Shown here: piece after piece, positions 12,573 to 25,379 of the stretch
Layout: every line of letters begins with the position of its first letter
How positions within the stretch are numbered: the stretch's first letter is position 1
Assembly (NCBI GenBank): GCA_000349905.1
Contig: KB722738.1
Span: 65,790-129,789 of the forward strand
DNA from: Volvariella volvacea V23
Taxonomy: Eukaryota; Basidiomycota; Agaricomycetes; Agaricales; Pluteaceae
DNA: 64,000 bases
Direction: 5' to 3'
Made by a program: the position numbers and the translations under genes
The notes under the pieces: generated by a model
Told to the model about the DNA's origin: nothing
Database searches by the model: none
Seen by the model: only the letters and a program-made list of their open reading frames with translations

Positions 12573-13462
12573 ATGCCTGATCTTCCCCGTCGCGGCTCCA
12601 TCTCTCCTCCTCCCTCTCCGACCCATACCCGCAAACGATCACTCTCGCCAACCCAAACTTTCCACCCTCCCCTTCTTCCGTTTCCGACCTCTGCCCTTGT
12701 GGAATCTGTCGCCGGCGCAGCCCATTACTCAGGCGCCCGGGTGGACCCTGACTCATTGCTGAAGCACCGGCATGCTGGTCTTGATAGCCCGGGCCGCCAC
12801 ACGGAGTTGCATTGTGAACACGAACGCATCTTGAATGACCTGAAAGAGTTGTACTCCTGTCGGCCAAACCTAGAGATATTTAAGAGAAGTTGGAGTCATG
12901 ATGCGACCTTTGAGGTATGCCACGCATTAATCTACTGAAACACAATTTAGACCCAGAATTAGGACCCCCTGTCCAGCTGTAAGGGGTTTGGCGAATACGC
13001 TGCGCAGGTGTGTCACCCTGATATAAGAATTGCTCCTTGATTTATCGCCATTTTGCAGTGGTTTGCATTGGTGCGTCAGCATTGGATTCAGCATTCATGG
13101 TATCTAATGATTCAGCAGCCCGTGCTTTTTTCGGCATCAGAGACACTAGGGACGCGCGTCATGTCGTCCACACATGTGCCGAATCGCCTTATTTACGAGC
13201 AAACACAAGAATATACCTTACGGTGGCTAGGATTCAAGAAGGTAAGTACTCTTAGTGCCTGCGTTAGTAATACTGGCTTACCTCGCATCAGCGCATTCAT
13301 TCCATTATTGTCGTGGATATGGATGACGAAGAGAAGATTACGAGGTTGATTGACCAGTGGGATGGGCAGGAGCTTCCATCGCGGTTCGGCGCAGGCCTCT
13401 TGCGTCGCCTCAACGCGAAGATAACGCCGTGGTTTATACGCGTTCCCAAATCCTCAACGTGA
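12573..13462 (+). CDS. Conserved fungal protein with an NTF2/SnoaL-like C-terminal domain
   Basis: Predicted 246 aa. Exons 12573-12914, 12963-13007, 13059-13241 and 13292-13462 are all joined in phase 0 and sum to a multiple of three. The first about 60 residues are Ser/Pro/Arg-rich and probably disordered. The rest begins HERILNDLKELYSCRPNLEI, runs through FKRSWSHDATFEDPLSSCKG and WFALVRQHWIQHSWYLMIQQ, and ends WFIRVPKSST. The pattern of an early helix, a DATFEDPL turn and paired strands suggests an NTF2-like fold. The start was taken at the first ATG in frame after a stretch of Met-less open frame, 144 nt after the STRAP stop. No precise function is claimed. Confidence 0.75.
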
Positions 13463-13786
13463 TATGAAGGAGGATCCGAATAGCAGCTTCTTGGCTCCAT
13501 CTTCTTAAATGATTTGTTTACCTCGTGATTTTGATTATCGTGTAAAGTACTTCTGTTCTTCCTCGTGTATTACCACTTTGGGCAATTGTATTCCTTCAAG
13601 AAGCTACAGGGATAACAATGTTCACACCTTTTGGATGTACCCTCACAGAAGACACAGGGAAGGCACGGTCAGCTGGTGTCACTATCCCTATTATTATTAC
13701 GCACAAGAGACACCATGCATTCGTATTAATACCTTTGGCGAGGTTGGTGTGGGACTTCCCCACACCCCAGTCGCCGTCAACGTACA
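13463..13786 (+). other. Short intergenic region
   Basis: This stretch carries the 3' flank of the NTF2-like gene and the promoter of the dehydrogenase. Nothing else was recognised. Confidence 0.5.
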
Positions 13787-15103
13787 ATGCATACCTCCAG
13801 GCAATTTCTCAGAGCTGCTGTCGCTGGAAGCCGGGCATTTCTGCAGCAACCGACTTCTCGCAGCACTCTGAACCACGCCAGAACTTTCACGACTACTCCG
13901 CGCACTTTCGATTTCAAACCACAGTCAGTATCGCCACTAGCGCCGATTGGTGTCAATGCTGCGTTTTCGGAGGAGAAGCCTCGACCCAAGATCTACGAAG
14001 AATTCGCACTTACAGATAGAGTGGCCATTGTATCTGGTGGAAATCGCGGACTAGGTCTCGAAATGGCGCTCGTCCTATGCGAATTAGGCGCCCGTGCAGT
14101 TTACTGCCTCGATCTTCCCAAATCACCCTCGGAAGAGTGGATTAAAACCCAAGAATACGTGTCGAAGCTTGATCTTGGTACCAACTCCAATGGAGATAAG
14201 ATCAAAAGCCGATTGGAATACGTTAGTGTTGATGTCAAGTCACAGAAGGATGTCTGGAGTGTGGGAAAGGAAATTGGAGATAGAGAGAAAAGGATGGATG
14301 TTTGTATTGCTGCGGCGGGGATTTTGAAGAGTCATACGGATTGTCTGGAATATCCAGCGGAACAGTTTGAGGAGGTCATTGGGGTTAATACGAATGGCGT
14401 CCTTTATACGGCTCAGGCAGCTGGTCAACAAATGTTGAGATTTGGGTGCAAGGGAAGCATCATTTTGATTGCTTCTATGTCAGGGAGCATCACCAATAGG
14501 GTATGTGCATTGATTTTATTCACTATGGCGTCTTGCGATATCAACCCAATATCGCCGTGTGCTCTTTTAGGGCCATGCCTGGGTGTCATATAACACGAGC
14601 AAATCCGCAGTTCTTCAGATGGCTCGAAGCATGGCTTGCGAGCTAGGCACAAAAAATATTCGGGTCAACACGCTTTCACCTGGCCACATCTATACCAAGT
14701 CAGTTTCTCCTTATTTATACAATCTCGAGCTTACCCTTATTTTCGTTCACTTACTCTCCACTTCGTATCCTTATTGCATAGAATGACAGCAGCATATCTT
14801 GACAAGCAACCTCACTTGTTAGACAAGTGGTCCAATCTCAACCCTATGGGCAGGATCGGGCGGCCAGACGAATTACGCGGTGTGATCGCCTGGCTCGCAA
14901 GTGATGCCTCGAGCTTTTGTACCGGTAGCGAGTGAGTTTGCTTTTTTTTTATCTTGATATTTTCCTTCCGTGGTTTGGTTCGCAAAAAAATTCCTCTAGT
15001 CGGATTTGGCGAACTACCAGGGCCACGAGGAACGAGGATGTCATACTGATGCCTATGTTCATTCCGCAGCATCCTCGTAAGCGGTGGGCACCATTCCTGG
15101 TAA
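13787..15103 (+). CDS. Short-chain dehydrogenase/reductase with mitochondrial leader (polyol dehydrogenase-like)
   Basis: Classical SDR of 341 aa. Exons: 13787-14500, 14571-14698, 14782-14931 and 15070-15103. The first about 45 residues (MHTSRQFLRAAVAGSRAFLQ ... ARTFTTTPRTF) look like a mitochondrial presequence. The cofactor loop is SGGNRGLGLEMA in place of TGxxxGxG, followed by VYCLDLP, NTNGVLYTAQAAG, the catalytic Ser in IASMSGS, and YNTSK for the Tyr and Lys. The segment NIRVNTLSPGHIYTKM lies after the active site, and the end is DILVSGGHHSW. The layout resembles fungal D-arabinitol/sorbose-type dehydrogenases, but the substrate is inference. The last intron (138 nt) is unusually long for this window; without its removal translation would stop just after the Ser-Glu at the exon end. 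Confidence 0.88.
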
Positions 15104-18100
15104 GGCCACGTATGCGTTTGGCGGATGAAAGGAGCCTTGGAGTTTTGTCAGGAGGGTTGAAAACTTGGCCTTTGGAAGAAGAAAGAAAAAAATAGGCAGG
15201 CGTCATTGATGTATGCATTGTACAGACTTACTTGTTCATCCTACCCTGTATCACGTTTATTTTGTACTTCCTACGACCTCTAAAAATAGCAACTCGCCAT
15301 TGTGTGATTTGAATTGAATGAGGCTAAAGTCAATCCGAGATGATTGGCCTGGAACATAACCATAGGACGTTCGACCTCCTGACCCACATTGGACTCACTT
15401 ATCTATTTTCTGACGCTGCGCAGCAGGCTGTCAGAGAGACTCGTCCCCGTATCGCGGTACAGACCGGTTTGGCTACTTTGTGTGATGTGGCGGCATTGGG
15501 CCACCTCATCGAGCCGGTTGGATATCATCTATGCAATATCGAACATAAGTTAGCAACTCTGGTCATTGTTGAGTCATAACCACAGCTTTCATGCCCTTGA
15601 CCTCCCAGCGCTGTACACGCCGTATCGTAGCCGCTGAAAAAGCAAGGTCTTGCCGCATATACACGACGTTCTGAACCCATCCTTTGGTAGTTTACTAATG
15701 GGTGTTGTAGTAATGCGAATTTTCTGGCGCGATGAGCCGGGCAATCTTCTCAGCCGCTGGGCCGGAAAATACAACTAGCATCAATCAATGGGGGCCAGAT
15801 ATCAGCCAAAATAACAACGCGCTTCGGGTGCATTACGCGTTGGGTCCTGATGTCGGGGTGGACGGGGTTTCTATTCCAGAATGGAGCGTTCACCGAGTCA
15901 CTGCGAACCAGGCAGGCTGCGCACGGGTGGCTAGAATGAACGCATTACGAAGACCCTGCTGTTGCTGCGGACAAGAAAGAAGGGCCTACCACGAAAGGAT
16001 AGGAGATGATGAGGGCGAGAAGGTTGGTGAGAAGCGAGGTAGGCCTTGCAGTTCGGGGCGGTCCTAGATCCGGAGTGCATCGTGGAAGGAATTTTGGAGT
16101 GTCCTGAACTCGGAGCAGATTTTTATACCGACTAATGAGTCTGCTAGAAGCGTTGGACGAGCATGCGCGACCTCTAGGGCGTTGAGAAAATGCGTAATCG
16201 CTGCTTTTCAAGAGTTGGACGATCGTGTTCCATCCCTAGAAAGGAAGGTTGCACATGTTTGGAGCAAGAAGCCCAACCCGGAGACCACTACAACCACCGT
16301 ACACACAACTGGGCGCCCAAAAGCCAAGTACAACCCTTCTAGAAGCACCGTGTTCACAAGGAGGCCAAATCAGTCTCCATTACAACATGGGTAGCTCGGG
16401 GACGGCCAAATACAGTTCTCTTGCTGGCAGGTAGATTGGTCTCATGATTCGAACTGCAAGTGAACCAGCACTTACCAAAAGGAGGAGTAGTTCGTAGTGC
16501 TGTAATTAAAAGGTCCTAATTGGACAGCTTGTGGTACAACAGCTAGCCCAGCCGGCTACTACTTAGATGAGTGGTGTATATGCCCTGAGTAGATTTAAGA
16601 TGCTGTAACGATGTTAGATTGCTGTCCGCGATGAGCGGAGAGGAAGAAAGAGACTAATTTCGAATGTTAACACTGTGAAGATAATCTAAACGAAGAGTTC
16701 GCAGTTTATGTTGTATTCCACATAGATGGCTAGAAATTTACGATATTCGGGTCCGGGAGCGTATGTGAAGTAGGAGAAGTAAACGAACCACTTGGATTAA
16801 AGCGGTTCGGCCATTGTCTAGGGTATTGTATTGGCGTTCAAAGAGCTAAGAAATTATTAGAGTGGGAGTATGTAGGCTCATTTCGTCCATGTGCCATCGG
16901 AAATCCGTGAAGTATCAACTCCGGAGATAAAACAAAAACTTCGTGTCCAACCTTGACCAAGGATAAGGCGGATATGATCCAAGGTCGATAGCGCAGACAC
17001 TTAATACGATGGGCTCATGGTGAGGCTGCACGCCTTGAGAGCACATGTGCGTCGCTCTTCTGTTTCATTACCTGTGTCTCGTTCACAGCATGGACGGAGA
17101 CGTGGTGCGACTCAATACCAGAAAGCGGTAAAGAAAATGATGATTGCGACCATGCTGCTGATTGCTTGCCGATGTCTGCGCGAGCGAGAGCCAAAACCCC
17201 ATCACATTCTAAGACAAGATCAAAACGTTTATCTACAGAACAATACGGGTGCACATCAAACAGGGAGCAGGAAGTGCGCAGCTGTCGACAAGCCTGGCTG
17301 TCAAGCGGATGGGAAATTTATGATAGAATTCTTCCTATCATAGATGAAGGTTTCGCGGAGATCCGAACAGCAGTAGGTTGGTACATGATCACAGGGACCA
17401 CCCCGAAAGTTCTCTAGTAGGTTTCCGAAGCAGTTAAGGCAAGAACAAAGCAAGGGTCCAATGTATTGGCAGTAGCTTGACAAGCGCTGTAGCTCGTCAA
17501 TGGGTGGTGTGCACAGTGACCTTGCAAAGAGGGGGAGATGATCAGTGGGAACAGGCCTATTTACTCGTGGAGTAGGCCGAGTGCATTTCATCAGGCGCAG
17601 CCACTAGTTCGAGGGCGGGGATGTCGGGAGAAGCGGACAATCTCTGTCAGCACTCTGGACACCGTTAACCACGTTTTCCAGTATCGTGCCGTCTTCACGG
17701 GAGCGCGGTGACACGGCTACCCACGACAATCGAGTAATTTTGTGTAATGCATGTACCAGGTAAAATGGGAGCAATGAGCCGTTCTTACGAGGGCTGAGCA
17801 GCGCAGCAAGGGTGCAACACCTGGAACTAACCCGGCGAGCCAGGCAGCCAGTAAAGGGCATTTAAGTAGGCAATACTAGATTGCCGTCTCACTGGCAACG
17901 CGTACTACAGGATTCCACCTTAAACGCCTTGGGGGTCGTTCCGTTGATGCCCTCTGTACATTTAAAATCAATGCCATATCATACTATTGGGGGTATACCA
18001 AATGCAGCAAAAATTATGACGTCTATCACACCCCAATGAGTAAAAGCAACGATAAGGAAGACAGAAATGGTAATACAACGCGCAGTTTTAGACCCCACGA

Positions 18101-18775
18101 GCCGCCTGAATTGCACAAGCACATGCTCATGGGGAGTACCCAACCAGGCCTGGCTGCGCTATCCAACTGACTAGACGCCACACAAGTACCACGACCTACG
18201 GTGTATAATTTCGTGGACTAGGAGTCATATCCAGCCCGATGTAAGAGAAATTCACGTGGAATGAGCCTGCGATGCACAGCGAGTGATGCTCCAGCACAAT
18301 AGACCGACTCCGGCAAAGCCAAAGCAACGGATCCTCAGGCAACAAGACCACTTAATGAAATGAAGGGCCGAGTGTTACTCATTCCGCGGTAAGCTGTGTG
18401 CACTGCACGTATGACATATGCAGGCACGCCGCAGAGGGCCCGGGAGACCTGCAGAGTGAAGACAATGGAGATTGGGTGAGTGTTGGCAGAAGAAATTAGG
18501 GCGACGGAGAGGCAAAAACAGGACGGAGGGTGGGAGGATCAAGATATGGTTGACCGGGATGGAAGGTGGGTGCTAAATTGGCCGGGCATCGAGCGGGTCG
18601 GACGGAAGTGAGCTGGTGCGATGCACGTGACGTAAGGTGATCGAGAGTGCTGCGGAAGATGGCAAGGCAGGCAGTGACTGCGGTTTTTCGACTGTAAACA
18701 GCCCAAAAGTGCTCATTATCGCAGCCGCAGTCCTCCTCCGTCTCTGTTCCTCCTCTTCTTCTCTCTACTCCCACC
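15104..18775. other. 3.7-kb gene-poor region
   Basis: No open frame here showed a family motif or a convincing exon chain on either strand. A minus-strand stretch near 15725-15775 reads VFSGPAAEKIARLI but ends quickly and was not extendable. No terminal repeats, transposase or reverse-transcriptase motifs were recognised by eye. The last about 50 nt are a C/T-rich tract directly before the SMG6 start. Confidence 0.45.
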
Positions 18776-18780
18776 ATGGA
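18729..18780 (+). promoter_or_regulatory. Pyrimidine-rich leader and strong start context of the SMG6 gene
   Basis: A tract made almost only of C and T (about 18729-18770) runs into CCACCATGG at the start codon. Such CT-rich boxes next to the start are common in fungal genes, and the context is close to the Kozak ideal. Confidence 0.5.
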
Positions 18781-21700
18781 CCCCTTGAAATCTTCTAGGA
18801 AAGGCAAAGACCGCGATCCCCCCAGAGACGCTCCCCAGCCCACCGACATCGACGAGAGACTTCTCGCATTTCGACGACGTACAGCAGGGTACGTCCACGA
18901 TCACATATATAAGATCCAGTCCTTTGTTAACTCCCAATCAAGTCCCGCGCGACCCAAAGAGAAGAGTGACAAGGACCGGCATCTGCCACCAGCACCTCCA
19001 GTACCCCCATCTCGCTCACCCAAAACCACCTCCGCAACGCCTACCACGACCTTGAAGTCATCACATACATCTCCCCGCAAACCGCATCCACACCTGCAGG
19101 GAAATCGTCCCACAGTCGACGCCGACGCCGACGAGTTCTCCCGCCGTCTAAACATATCAACACCGACCCCGCGTGCGGGCGCACTTGGTTCGTCAAAACA
19201 GATGCACGGCAAGCTCTTCAACCCCAATACCGACCCAATCCCTGTCCGACGTAACATCGAGCCTGAACCAGTGTCGGACGCCACCACCTCATCCTATGTG
19301 CATGTTCCTCGCGCCCAACCAGCCCCGGCACACACCTCACCCCACACGAGAGAACGAGATGTACATTCCCATCCACGACAGCTATTTGATCACCGGAGAG
19401 ACGACCCCGTGCGATTCTCTGTCCTAGCCCGTCCCCAGGCCGGTTCACATCGGGCGATTCACCCATCAGCAGATTATATGTCTGCATCCTCCTCCTCATA
19501 CGCACCCTCAATTTCTTCATCATTTACTCTTACATCAACAACGGACAACTCGAGTGCATCCTCAGCAGTCTTCGACCAAGGTAATGCCCCGAAGAGTGAC
19601 GAGGCTGCTAGCAATGCTTTCGCCAACAAGCTTAAAAAGCTATATCGAGAGATTGTCTCCTACGAAGCCAAGATCCAGCAAGAAGATGCAGCAGAGGAGG
19701 GAGACAGCGGAAGATCGATGCATCTGCAAGGGAAACAACCAGTAGACGAGAAGGAACAAGAAAGATGGAAGAAGCAGATCGAAGATCACAAAAAGTGTGA
19801 CTTTTAGCCTCCGTCATTCATTCGTTAAGGGTACTAATATGATATTATTGTGGGATTTTAGATTAGCAGACGTGGTTCACAATCTCCTCCAGATCTCGCT
19901 TTCGCCATCAGTCCCGTCCTCGTTGCGCAACATCCCAACAAAGTACAACATCATCGTGCGACTATGGACCTTCGCATTCCACAAGCTCCTCGAATCCCTC
20001 CGCCGTGCTTCGTTCACCTCACCAGTAGCTTTGGAGCAGCTCCAAAGTTTCATCTACTACGCATATACGTTCTACACCGGCCTGTTTGAGGAGCCGAACT
20101 TGGCCGACTTCAAAAGCGGCTGGCTCGAGGCACTCGGTGATCTGGCACGTTACCGCATGGCTGTAGCCGTCATGGTGAATAGCCACTCCTTTGGGGGGAA
20201 TAGACTTACCGCCGCCTCGTTGTCGGAAGTCGCCACTCAAGCTCCAAAGCCTGATCAGGGAGGCCCTAAATCGGTATCTGACATCGTCGCTCGCATTGAC
20301 GATTCGGCACCACCCAGCGTAGGCATCGCCGCCGCCCGTGCTCTTGAAGTAGAACCGGAAAAAGAACGTTGGAGACAAATTGCTAGGGATTGGTACAGCA
20401 AAGGCCTGGCCGAGTTGCCAGGTGGTGGTAAGCTTCACCATCACCTTGGCCTCTTGTGCAGAGAAGTCGAGACTGAGGAATTAAAGGGCGCATATCATTT
20501 CCTCAAGAGGTATGTTTTAGGTTCTTTTTTAGGACATCGCTAATATTGCTACCTTCTGCAAGTTTGACTGCACAGCAGCCGTTCATGACCGCTCGGGAAT
20601 CTATCCTTCCCATCTGGTCGGTTGCCGCTCAAACACGCAGATCGCTCCCTGATGCACGTGTATCGGAGCTATTCGTTATGCTTCATGGCATGCTATTTAC
20701 AAACATCCAGCTCGACGACTTCCACCCCACACTCGCCCGATTGATTGAGCGTCTCGCTATCGATGGTGCAGATGAGCGTGAATGGATTATGATGGGTATC
20801 ATCAACATTACCGCCCTCTTGGAGTACGGCAAACCCACCAGCCTCATCCGAACCATCAGAGTAGCAAATGCGGCAACCGTGAAAGTCATGAGCAAGTCGC
20901 GGCCAGCTGACGAGCGCATGGACGTTGACGAGGTCGGGAAGCCCGATGGTATGATGACGGTCCCTCACACACACGCTAATCAGCCCTCTCCTGCACCCTC
21001 CGATGTCGATGACGCCCCAGAACCTCCCACCGCATTTACGTTGGCGCTTCAGTTAACATTTTCCATGCTTTCCTTCGCATTGCGCAATCCCCTCCGGAAA
21101 CCAAACTCTCATTCAAAGCCCCTCCTTAACCCCTATATCGGCATCATCTTAACCTTCCTCACGACTATGGCCAAGAAGAACGGCGTATTGGATGTCCTCG
21201 AGAGGAGTATCCCCTGGGAGGAGCTGGCAGACTTCTTCCAGACCGTCCCTCGCTCGATTGTGGTGTCCCAGCTTGACAAGAAGTGGACGATGCTCACTAG
21301 CGACTGTCGTCCGCCCTTGAACGAAGATTGGTGTATGCGTGGAATGGAATGGGTGGCGAAGAAAGTTTTCGTTCAAGGATACTTCAAGGTCAAGCCGGAT
21401 ACTGTCGGCGAGAGACCTAATGACCAGAGGATGGAATTGGAGGTTCTCGAGATGAAGGAGGGTGTGGACTTTGAGGACACCGATGGGCAGATCGAAGACG
21501 ACGATGACAATGGAGGAAAGTCAAAGTTGGAATTGCGATGGATCAGAGTGTTCCGATGCGGACTGGAGTTGTCCAAGATGGTGAATGGGTTCACCTGTTC
21601 GGGTGGTCGTCAATGGAAAGTCGAAGGACAGTTGGCAGAGAAAGTCAGAAAATGGAGAGAACAAGACGAAATTGCCAGACAAGAGGAAGAGAGGAGACGA

Positions 21701-22542
21701 ATGGGACGCCGATGGGCCGACGATTCCATGGACGTTGACGAAGACGAAAGTAACTCTGGGGACGGCCTCGGTTCAGAAGACAGTGAAGACGATCCCGATG
21801 ATTCGGATGAAGTGAAGGAACTTAAGGCGAGAAGAAGATATTTGCGTCGATTATTGGGAGCCAGCCGCGATGTTCAGAGGTCCACTACTGTGGAGTCGCC
21901 CCGTACATCCATGTCGAGGAAGGCGACCGACAGTCTTGTTCGTCTGAACATCGTCGCTGGTTACACCATCTTAATAATCGACACAAATATCTTCCTCTCG
22001 TCTTTGTCTAATCTTGCATCTGTCATCGAGTCTATGCGCTGGACTGTGGTCATACCCCTCCCAGTTATCATGGAACTTGACGGCCTTGCATTAAACGACT
22101 CTCAGCTTGGCATAGCGGCTCAAAACGCTCTCAGCTACATCACGTCCCATATTCGAACCCACTCTGCTTCTCTCAAGGTCCAAACGTCAAAAGGCAACTA
22201 CCTCACCTCGCTCAACGTCCGCACCGAACAAGTCGACTTTTCACATGGCAACCCGGAACGCAATATGGACGACCTCATTCTCAAGGCAGCAATCTGGCAA
22301 GAGGAACACTGGGTTGATCGTTCAGCTATGCTGGGCACAACACCCAAGGATACGAACACCAATAACGCTGTGAAGGTTGTGTTGCTGAGCTTGGATCGTA
22401 ATCGTAAGTGATTTGATTTGTAATGGTTATTGAGCATGTTCTCAGTGCACGTATCGCTCTAGTCCGAGTCAAAGCACGCGCAAGACAGCTTCCAGCCGCA
22501 AACGAAAGGGAACTAGCTGCTATCCTCGCACCCAAGACATAA
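18776..22542 (+). CDS. SMG6: EST1/SMG6-like protein with C-terminal PIN nuclease domain
   Basis: Large nonsense-mediated-decay factor, predicted 1195 aa. Exons 18776-19794, 19862-20509, 20563-22403 and 22463-22542 sum to a multiple of three. The first about 270 residues are Pro/Ser-rich and disordered. The EST1/14-3-3-like and TPR region spans about residues 280-640 (NKLKKLYREIVSYEAKIQQ, PTKYNIIVRLWTFAFHKLLE, HHHLGLLCREVETEELKGAY). An acidic patch precedes the PIN domain, which starts ILIIDTNIFLSSL and continues VIMELDGLALNDSQ and ERNMDDLILKAA. The last exon joins to give SLDRNLRVKARARQLPAAN, as in SMG6. All expected acidic residues (DTN, MELD, MDD) are present, so endonuclease activity is plausible. 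Budding-yeast Est1 lacks this PIN domain. An alternative last acceptor 17 nt upstream fits the frame worse. Confidence 0.9.
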
Positions 22543-24289
22543 GGCTTTGCTTGATCTCTTATTAACTATACGAAATCAAGCAAGGTTGGGTCCTCGCAAC
22601 GTTTGGCGCGCAGGCCTAGCCATCGCTGCTCAACTTGGAGAAGATGAAGACGAGGATGACTTCGGTCCGATATTGAGAAGAGCTCGTGGCTTCTGGGAAA
22701 TGCAAATTTTCCTGCTCGTCGATGCTATTTTGTTGGATATCTCCGCGGACGGTGCTTACGGCGTACTCCGTTCCCTTTCGACGACCAAACTCTCTTCTTT
22801 GGCTCCATCTCCTGATCATTCGCTATCATCTCCCTGCATATATCTATCTATGCCATTACAAATCCTCTCATCTTGCGCGAGGAGTAGTTGTACGAGTACA
22901 GACCCCTTCCTCATACCACCCTACAATTGTCATCACTTTCTTACTGAGAAAGATTATGCCGCCTTCTTGGTTATCGAATGGCTCGCTTTCATTTCTGGCA
23001 TCTACATACTACATACTCCTCTGACAACAAAACGCCCCTATTCTTCCATACTCCTCCACATTCATTCATACCCCTCCCCCTCATCCAACCAAACGTCACA
23101 CACTCATTCGTTCCGTTCCATATCATCCCATTCATCGTCGTTCAGAACGTCATTGGCTACTGCGAAACTATATATACCAGTGCTTTTACATGCATACACA
23201 TCTGTCTCAACACGCACTCGTTTTCTTTCTATTTCTATTCTTTCGTCCTATTTTTTACTCCGCTGATAATTGCGGAAAAAGCCTCGCTTACCATGGCACA
23301 TTTGTTTTTTCTTGTCGTTAGGTCTTCTTTTCCACTTGGGTCTTTTTTTTATTGGGAAGTTGTTGTGTAATATATGGTATTGGCGTTGTGAATGGTGGAT
23401 AGTTTATATATGTCATTGGAGAATTGATAATTTAATTTATTGTCCATTTTGGAATTGTGGGCTGCGATCCTTGTGCACGCAAGTGCATATCGAGCATCAA
23501 TGTGACACTCGGATTATCTGAAGGTGTTAAGTTATGTCAATATTGCACACCTGCATGTGAGTGCTCAAGTTAAGTCTCGTACGGAGAATGTGTAAGCGTA
23601 CCTGCCTTTGTTAACGCACCGAACTGACGTTGTGGAGCACATGACGCATCAGGGCACAGAACAAAGTTCACCACTCAATACTCAGGCGAGGCAGGGAACT
23701 TCTTTACCACCGAAAGCAAGTATAAGTCGTGGGCAATGATATTGAACCCGTAAAGTTTACGCGCTCGGCGACTTGTAGATTGTGTGCATAATAAATACTC
23801 AATCCAGGTCTAGGACGGAATGGGCATGCATATTGTAAGTTCCCTGACGTCTTAATACCAAAGTATAGGCTTACCCAACTTTCTACGTATTATGACTGGT
23901 TGCTGATTGTCGAAAGTGAATTGACTCGACTGCGGGCTGAAGGCATCTGTAGAACCTTCATCACGGTGAAAAGGGTCGTTTGAATAACTTGTTCATCGGG
24001 GATGAGCTATGAGCGTCGTAGAACGGCGCAGTTTCTTAGCTATGGGTATTGTATCCAGCCGTTGTGCACATGATGCTTCTAGATTGACTCAGACGAACCT
24101 CGCCGCAATCGATTGCTCAACGTTGAGCAGGAATCAGACATAAATGGCGCTCTTCGATCCGTGTGGACGACAGTAATGAGTGGAAATCAAATCAATGCAG
24201 ATGATCCTCCTGAAGTTCGATTCCATATTGACTAGTTTACAACACGTGATTTTTTTGCTGATAAGATCCTGATCTAGCAGGAAATCTAT
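22543..24289. other. AT/pyrimidine-rich spacer between convergent genes
   Basis: 1.75 kb between the SMG6 and NDK stops. An open frame follows the SMG6 stop in another frame (to 23266) and includes GLAIAAQLGEDEDEDDFG. It has no good start codon and turns into low-complexity Ser/Thr/Tyr text. From about 22800 the DNA is T/C-rich and then AT-rich. No gene was recognised. Confidence 0.4.
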
Positions 24290-25007
24290 TTACTCGTAGA
24301 TCCAGGTGTGCAAGGCAGTCTCGTATTGAACGACACCCTCGGGGAACCAGCTGTGATAGCATATCGTCAGAAAGAGCTGCATAGAAGTAAGGAATGAGTC
24401 AGCCTACAGGGCGATTTCCTTCTCTGCGTTCTCGACAGAGTCGGAGCCGTGGCAGATATTGCGGCCAACGGCCAAAGCGTAATCGCCACGGATGGTGCCT
24501 ATAAGCAAAGCATTGGCAAATCATTAATGTGAACCCATCTAAGTACGTACCGACGGCGGAGGCCAAGGGGTTGGTAGCACCGAGCATGGCACGACCAGTC
24601 TTGACGGCATCAAGACCTTGCCAGACCATCGCAACAACGGGACCGGAAGCCATGTACTTGATCAATCCGGGGAAGAAGGGCTTGCCAGCGAGGTCAGCGT
24701 AGTCTAGAGAATTTCTACCAAGTCAGTATACTGGTCATTGACGCGTTGAGGGGTTGGGACATACGCTTCTCGAGGTGCTCAGGGGTGGCGTGAACGAGCT
24801 TGAGGGCGATGAGCTTGTATCCACGCTCTTCGAACCTTTGGATGATCTTTCCGACGAGCCCACGTTGGACACCGTCGGGCTAGACGAACAACGGCGAGCC
24901 CGTCAGCGGTGCATTCAAATGGCAGCGGCGAAATTGATTGTGATCTTGAATGGGAAAGAGCCCCTACACACCTTGACCATGATGTAGGTGCGTTCTTGAG
25001 CAGACAT
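24290..25007 (-). CDS. YNK1: Nucleoside diphosphate kinase
   Basis: Transfers the gamma-phosphate between nucleoside tri- and diphosphates through a phosphohistidine and balances NTP and dNTP pools. The spliced protein starts [12 protein letters not shown], then [20 protein letters not shown] and [12 protein letters not shown], and carries the active-site segment [20 protein letters not shown] with the catalytic His. It ends [10 protein letters not shown], the conserved C-terminus. At least four introns split it; the last lies inside the final about 30 codons. Length is about 150 aa, the normal size for a hexameric eukaryotic enzyme. It is divergent from QCR7, sharing 372 nt of upstream sequence. 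Confidence 0.95.
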
Positions 25008-25379
25008 GGCGATGAAGAGCGAGTGGTACAAGTAGTGGAGGAGGTAGGTGTTGGAGATCAAGATATCTCTCGAGGGGGAGAATTTATATCCAAGCCATCG
25101 GATCCAGTTACCCGCCTGCCCTCGCCATTATTAGGTGTACGAGGTCCTTTATCAGTCCATATCCTCATTCTAATCGCGATCACTGATAAAAAATTCCAAA
25201 AACCACACTGCTGCGCGACACCCCCGCGACCTGCCACCGCGCCAAAACACGACCAAACAGCTCCCTCGCCGGAACCATCCGGACCAACTCCATCCGCGTC
25301 GAAGCAAAGGTCCTATCCACCCACAAAAACTCTTGTCCAACTTTCCTTTAGTCTCCACCTCGACGTCGACGCTGAAATA
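25008..25379. promoter_or_regulatory. Bidirectional promoter region of NDK and QCR7
   Basis: 372 nt between two divergent housekeeping genes. It is C-rich on the QCR7 side, ending in a run of CCACC and CTTTCC motifs. No specific factor site was identified. Confidence 0.5.

Noticed and set aside
16431..16470. Minus-strand GTTCGAATC as a tRNA B box
   Set aside because: The bases on either side do not form a T-stem, and no acceptor stem or A box is found.
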